A DNA stretch of 64,000 nucleotides from Cotesia glomerata (lineage: Eukaryota > Arthropoda > Insecta > Hymenoptera > Braconidae). Below are positions 59,479 to 64,000 of the stretch, in pieces. The stretch is taken from assembly GCF_020080835.1 (NCBI RefSeq), contig NC_058165.1, forward strand, positions 3,137,771 to 3,201,770, read 5' to 3'. Positions within the stretch are counted from its first letter, which is position 1; each line of letters begins with the position of its first letter. Both the position numbers and the translations under genes were made by a program. The notes beneath the pieces were generated by a model. The model did not search any database, had not been told where the DNA came from, and worked only from the letters and a program-made list of their open reading frames with translations.

Positions 59479-61337
59479 CACGGAAAAAAGTAAACTGTAA
59501 TAAATAACAGTCGATTTATAATAAGTAATGATCAACTGCTAAAAATTACCATTTCAAACAGTAAAATCGTGATTTTACTATTCACTTTATAATATTTACC
59601 ATTTAAACGTTACAATTTACTCTTTACATGGAAGAAAATACTATTTCAAACGGTAATATTCGTTATGTAAATGTCTAAAATGTTAAAGTATAATAAATAA
59701 AAATTCAGACTTTGATATTTATCATTTCGTACCTAAAAAATGATCTTATGATATCGCATTACTAGAACCATAAGGGCGTATAAAAAAATTTTTTTTTGCT
59801 CCAATCAATGTAAAAATGTTTAAAATATTAACATCTATGGAAAAAACGAAAAAAAAATTTTTTTTTGTGATACGCCCTCATGGTTTTAAGAAAACATTTT
59901 TCTAAAACCATAAGGGCGTATTCTGTTTTTTCGGTTTAATATCAATTATGGGTCAGAGTAAGAAAAAAAATTGCAAAGGTAATAGAATATCACTCCACAA
60001 CTTGATTTATGTCAACAAATATTTATTTAAGTGAGAAAACTAATAAAAAATTAAGGAAAAATAAATTCATCAGAGTATTACTACAATGCCATCTCCATCG
60101 TCAGAATCATCTGTGTCTAAGATTATAAAAGTAAAAAAAAAGATTTGTTAATTTTTTTTTTAACTAGATAATGGCAAAAAAATTTATAAACTATGACCAT
60201 GGCTGAAAATTAAACTTTGATAATACCAATGATATTTTGTGGGACAGTGCCTGATGTATAAAAATGATTTAGATCATCGAACTTGCTTCAAAAGATATTG
60301 GTATTGAAGAATCATAACAATTCTCAAGAACAAAGTTCTTTTTGAATGACTTTTTTAAAATTACAGTTCTAAATGGCTTACAAAACTCTTTTGTTAATTG
60401 TAAATAGATCTGAAGTAAAAAAAAATCAATTTTAAAAAACTTTGAGGCTAATTTTATTAACTTGAAGACATACCGATTGTTCTCAAGTTGTTATGAATTT
60501 ATTTTTTCTTAATTTTTCATTCGTTTTTTCACTCAAATAAATATTTGTTGACATAAATCAAGTTGTGGAGTGATATTCTATTACCTTTGCAATTTTTTTT
60601 CTTACTCTGACCCATAATTAATAATAAACCGAAAAACAGAATACGCCCTTATGGTTTTAGAAAAATGTTTTCTTAAAACCATAAGGGCGTATCACAAAAA
60701 AAATTTTTTTTTTCGTTTTTTCCATAGATGTTAATGTTTTCAATATTTTTACATTGATTGAAGCAAAAAAAAATTTTTTATACGCCCTTATGGTTCTGCA
60801 GAACCATAAGGGCGTATATTTTGAGATACGCCCTTATGGTTCTAGTAACGCGATATATAAATAGTATAAAATAAAGTTAGTAAATTTCTAATACAAGCAA
60901 CGTCAATATTTACAAAGTAAAATGGTAAATTTTAAACGCAACGCTAAAAATCAAACTGTAATTATTGATTTGCTTGGACTGGTAAAATGTATATTTTAAA
61001 AGTATAATTTTTACTGTTTCAAATGTTAAATTTTCCCAGAGTGAGACCCCCTTCTCTTTAATCTGAGTTCCTCTTCTCATAATATGGACTACATATTGAA
61101 ATGGCAATTTTTACTGTTTGAAACTGTAATTTTTTAAGATGAAAGAGTCGTTATTTACTATAGTGACAGCTACTAATCACTTATTTTGGATATTAAATTA
61201 TAAATTGTGGCTTTTATACTTTCTACATTAAGTTCTGTAATATTTATATTTTTGACACCCCGATGTCCGCTTTACTGTTTGAAACTATAAAAATTAACCG
61301 GAATCCGAGTGAATATTACAGTTTACTTTTTTCCGTG
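59479..61337 (-). mobile_element. H2: inverse copy of H, interrupted by palindrome Q
   Basis: Ends CACGGAAAAAAGTAAACTG and CAGTTTACTTTTTTCCGTG. The sequence is collinear with the reverse of H1 up to 59754 and from 60853. TA precedes it (59477-59478); the other flank is TT. Confidence 0.9.
59755..60852. mobile_element. Q: 1.1-kb foldback element nested in H2
   Basis: Ends CGCATTACTAGAACCATAAG and CTTATGGTTCTAGTAACGCG. Two near-complementary arms (about 59755-60070 and 60490-60852) flank about 400 bp of different sequence. The motif ACCATAAGGGCGTAT or its inverse occurs about eight times. The central part starts with a 21-codon frame (MPSPSSESSVSKIIKVKKK near 60087), too short to call. H1 shows the uninterrupted target. 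Confidence 0.85.
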
Positions 61338-62098
61338 TTTGTGTATTTCTGACATTATGGCAGAAAGTTACATAGGCTAGTACATACATATATTATGGAT
61401 TCTCTTATTTCCACCAACACAAGCTTTCTCGCGAATGTGCTTTGCTGGATGATGTATAGAAGGCGTGTATTGATTTCACGGCATAAATAGAACGGTCTCT
61501 ATTATTCAAGATGCGACGCGATCCCCTCGGCGCCGGTACACCACTATGAGAGACGTTTCTATCTGCTATGTACAATATACTGGACTAAATAATCCCCGAG
61601 AACCATTTTATTCCGTAATATCGGTTCCACACTTTCTTCATACTCTGACTTACACAGATACTCACCTATACATATATTTATATACAATGTATATATTTAT
61701 TTCTGATACTGTTTTTGTATTTCCTTCCCCTGATATCATGTCCCAACTCTGACAGTGCATTTCAATCTTATCTTTCACATTGAATCGGCAATAAATATAT
61801 TTACTTTACTTTTTATCGCTATCAAAGACGTTTCTTTTGTTTGTGTGTTTATTTTAATTATAAATGGAAATTTTGATTCGTATCTTGTTAATCAGATAAT
61901 ATTTCGACCTTAATTGACCACTAAAATTTATGCATAAAAATTTTTACACTGAAGATAAATTTACTTTAAAAAAATGTGAGTAAATTATCAGAGATACAAA
62001 AAAATTGAAAAGGATATTTTTTGTAGAAAATTAGGCTTATTATATAGTTTTTTTGATCTTCAACATTTCAGTCATAATTTTAAACTTTTGAATAAGTA
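61338..62098. other. Unique stretch, no gene seen
   Basis: 61500-61560 is GC-richer. A 68-codon frame at 61546-61752 has no recognisable domain. Confidence 0.4.
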
Positions 62099-62100
62099 TA

Positions 62101-62798
62101 CAGAAAAAAAGGTTCACTTGAGCCAAGAAAATATTTTTCTTCCTAATTATTTTCTTGAGCGAAAAATAAATTTTTTTTTTGACACAAGAAATTTCACTAT
62201 TTCCAACAAAATTAATTCTCTTGCTTTAAGAAATATGTATTTTGATCCAAGAAAATTTATTTAAGTCAAGAAAATCTTGTTATTTTGAGAAAATTCAGCC
62301 TCTTGCTCCACAAAATTTAGTTCTTGATAGAAGTTAATTTTCTTGTCGAGAGAAAATTTCTCTCTTGCTCCAAAAAATTAAATATAAAGATAAAAGTTAA
62401 CTTTCATTAATATTTTTATTGATCAACATGTCAAATGGGAAGATCAAATAATATTTCATATTTTTTTTCATTCAATATGTATAATTGCACGCTAAACTAA
62501 TATAAAATGGGTATCAAATATTCTCGAGAAAAATTTTCTCAAGGTGAGAAAATTTTTTTCTCAGCTGAAGCAGGTGCCGCTGCTTCCCCAAAGTATCTAA
62601 AAATTTTGATCAAATATAAAAATTTATTGTATCAAGTATTTATGATCTGAATTAAGAAAAAATGACTTCCGCCAGGAATAGAATTTAAAGAAAAATTTTT
62701 ACTTCGGCCAACACAACTTCGGTCTTCCTTCAGGCACCAGAACATTTTCTTGAGCCAAGAATTTTTTGTTCTCTAGTCAAGAAATTTTTCTTTCTATG
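62101..62798 (-). mobile_element. G3: inverse copy of G
   Basis: CAGAAAAAAAGGTTCACTTG to AAATTTTTCTTTCTATG, flanked by TA (62099-62100 and 62799-62800). Confidence 0.85.
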
Positions 62799-62800
62799 TA

Positions 62801-63528
62801 ATTATTTTTCTAATTTAAAGTTTTATTTTCTGGGTGCTATTTGTGAATTTCTTGAAATAATTCTAACTAAATATCTCAAAGAGTGAAAATTAAAAAAAAT
62901 TTTTTTTTTTTAAATAACTTTTCAGTGTACTCTAACAAAAATAATTTGTAAAAAAGTTATCAAACTACATCCGTCGAAAGACATACAAACAAAATACGTA
63001 GTTGAATTTATTATTAATTTTTGGACCATAAAATGTCTTAAAGAAAACATTATAGTTTTTACGGTAACACATATGTGTCAGTGTTTTATGACTATAATAA
63101 TCATAAGACATATATGTACAGCGAATAAAAAGGAGCCGAATGGGCACGGGGTCGACGTATCGACTTAAATGTAGAGTCTACATAGACAGCTAATCGTCAA
63201 GTTGTTTTTTCTCGTTCGTTGTATTTTTACACGTATGTATAATAATATATGTAATTTTGAAAAAAGACAATCGTGCATTTGATGTATGGCAGGGTATATA
63301 CTACACGCTATACATATAGTTACAGTAGTGTATCGCGTATTATATAGAAAAGACGAGGTAGAAGCGTAAGCGTCTGGCATCAACATACAGGCTATTAAAA
63401 GTTTACATGTAAACTCAGAGACTATACACGTTGCATTGTTTTATGATCTAACCATTCGTGGGCGAAAAAATATTTTTTCTTATTACGTACAACATGTCTA
63501 TTTCAATAATTGAAAAAAAAAAAATTAC

Positions 63529-63595
<67 letters not shown>

Positions 63596-63640
63596 CTCTG
63601 CTTTTATTCTTGAAACTTAAGAAAAATTTTGATAATCAAT
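62801..63640. other. Unique stretch with (AAT)n
   Basis: (AAT)n at 63529-63592. 63120-63420 is moderately less AT-rich, with weak short frames only. Confidence 0.4.
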
Positions 63641-64000
63641 TTATTATGATAAATGATAAGTATTTAGCCTGCATTCAATAATGCTTTATCTTCAGATACA
63701 TAATTAAGAAATGACCTTGAATCTTGTTAACTATTAACAATTTTAAAGATATAAGCTCATCCTAATGTTACACTTATCGAGACCTTTCATTTGAGTACCT
63801 ACATCAATTTTTCATATATTTTATATATTATATATATTTCACAAATACCATATATGTAATATATATAAAAAATGCCATGTGGGTACTCAAATGAAAGATC
63901 TCGATGAGTGTAACATCGAAATGAGTTTATATCTTTAAAAATATCAATAATTAAGAAATGACGTTGTATCTTGTGAAATATTGACATTTTTAAAGATATA
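63641..64000 (-). repeat. F4: inverted F element, cut by the window end
   Basis: Begins with the inverse of the F tail (GATAAGTATTTAGCCTGCAT, AGATACATAATTAAGAAATG). One full hairpin unit (about 63740-63935) and the start of another follow. Confidence 0.85.

Noticed and set aside
63799..63987. Short frames starting near KIQRHFLIIDIF in several F copies
   Set aside because: They recur because the F hairpin units recur; no codon-level conservation separate from the DNA repeat is visible.

Overview
The window is eukaryotic, very AT-rich, and almost entirely non-coding and repeat-packed. Recognisable coding sequence is limited to three loci. One host exon, on the minus strand at 16984-17815, looks like the isoform-A-specific N-terminus of the insect ecdysone receptor (EcR). 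The organism is therefore an insect; the repeat style and the Asn/Gln-rich EcR fit Hymenoptera, perhaps a parasitoid wasp, but that is inference. The DNA- and ligand-binding domains of EcR are not present. They should lie beyond position 1, so everything from 1 to 16977 would be EcR intron, and 17816 upward would be the 5' flank or an upstream intron.

The most complete mobile element is a 5,951-bp DNA transposon at 9306-15256. It has perfect 21-bp terminal inverted repeats beginning CACTG, a 2-bp CA target duplication, and an unoccupied paralogous target site at 18630. It carries a seven-exon gene for a 554-residue SAM-domain protein (9653-12133). Just downstream is a CACTA/EnSpm-like transposase with N-terminal C2H2 fingers (12209-14683), broken by two opposite frameshifts. 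A third coding remnant, 54472-55386, is the C-terminal piece of a Helentron (Pif1-type Helitron) protein: the last helicase motif plus the APE-like endonuclease. It was inserted into another repeat.

Most of the remainder is non-autonomous repeats, often nested. Letters used here: A and E (TTAA-flanked elements with GGAG ends); B, C and D (elements sharing the end CACTGATAGAAGG but with different palindromic interiors); G, H, J, K and N (other elements with CAC-type, A-rich ends and 2-bp TA or CA duplications); F (arrays of about 240-bp hairpin units with a common head and tail); L (a short module carrying a GCGCCACCTAGCGG-like site); O, P and Q (palindromic elements nested in A or H copies); R (a 1.74-kb dimeric array in two inverted copies 18 kb apart); S (a roughly 75-bp dispersed repeat).

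Region by region: 1-9.3 kb, F1/B2, E1/B1, G1 and a 345-bp tandem repeat; 9.3-15.3 kb, the autonomous transposon; 15.3-18.4 kb, repeats packed against the EcR exon; 18.4-25.5 kb, nested A/H and A/O/P stacks and a C tandem; 26.5-31.8 kb, G2, D1, R1 and a partial A; 32-41 kb, unique DNA, F2, C3/K/C4, J1; 42.3-44 kb, a tandem J-L-D composite; 46.9-50.6 kb, C5, A5, R2; 52.6-56 kb, A6 and A7 with the Helentron remnant; 57-64 kb, F3, N, H2/Q, G3, F4. Several insertions can be proven because the intact target survives elsewhere in the window.
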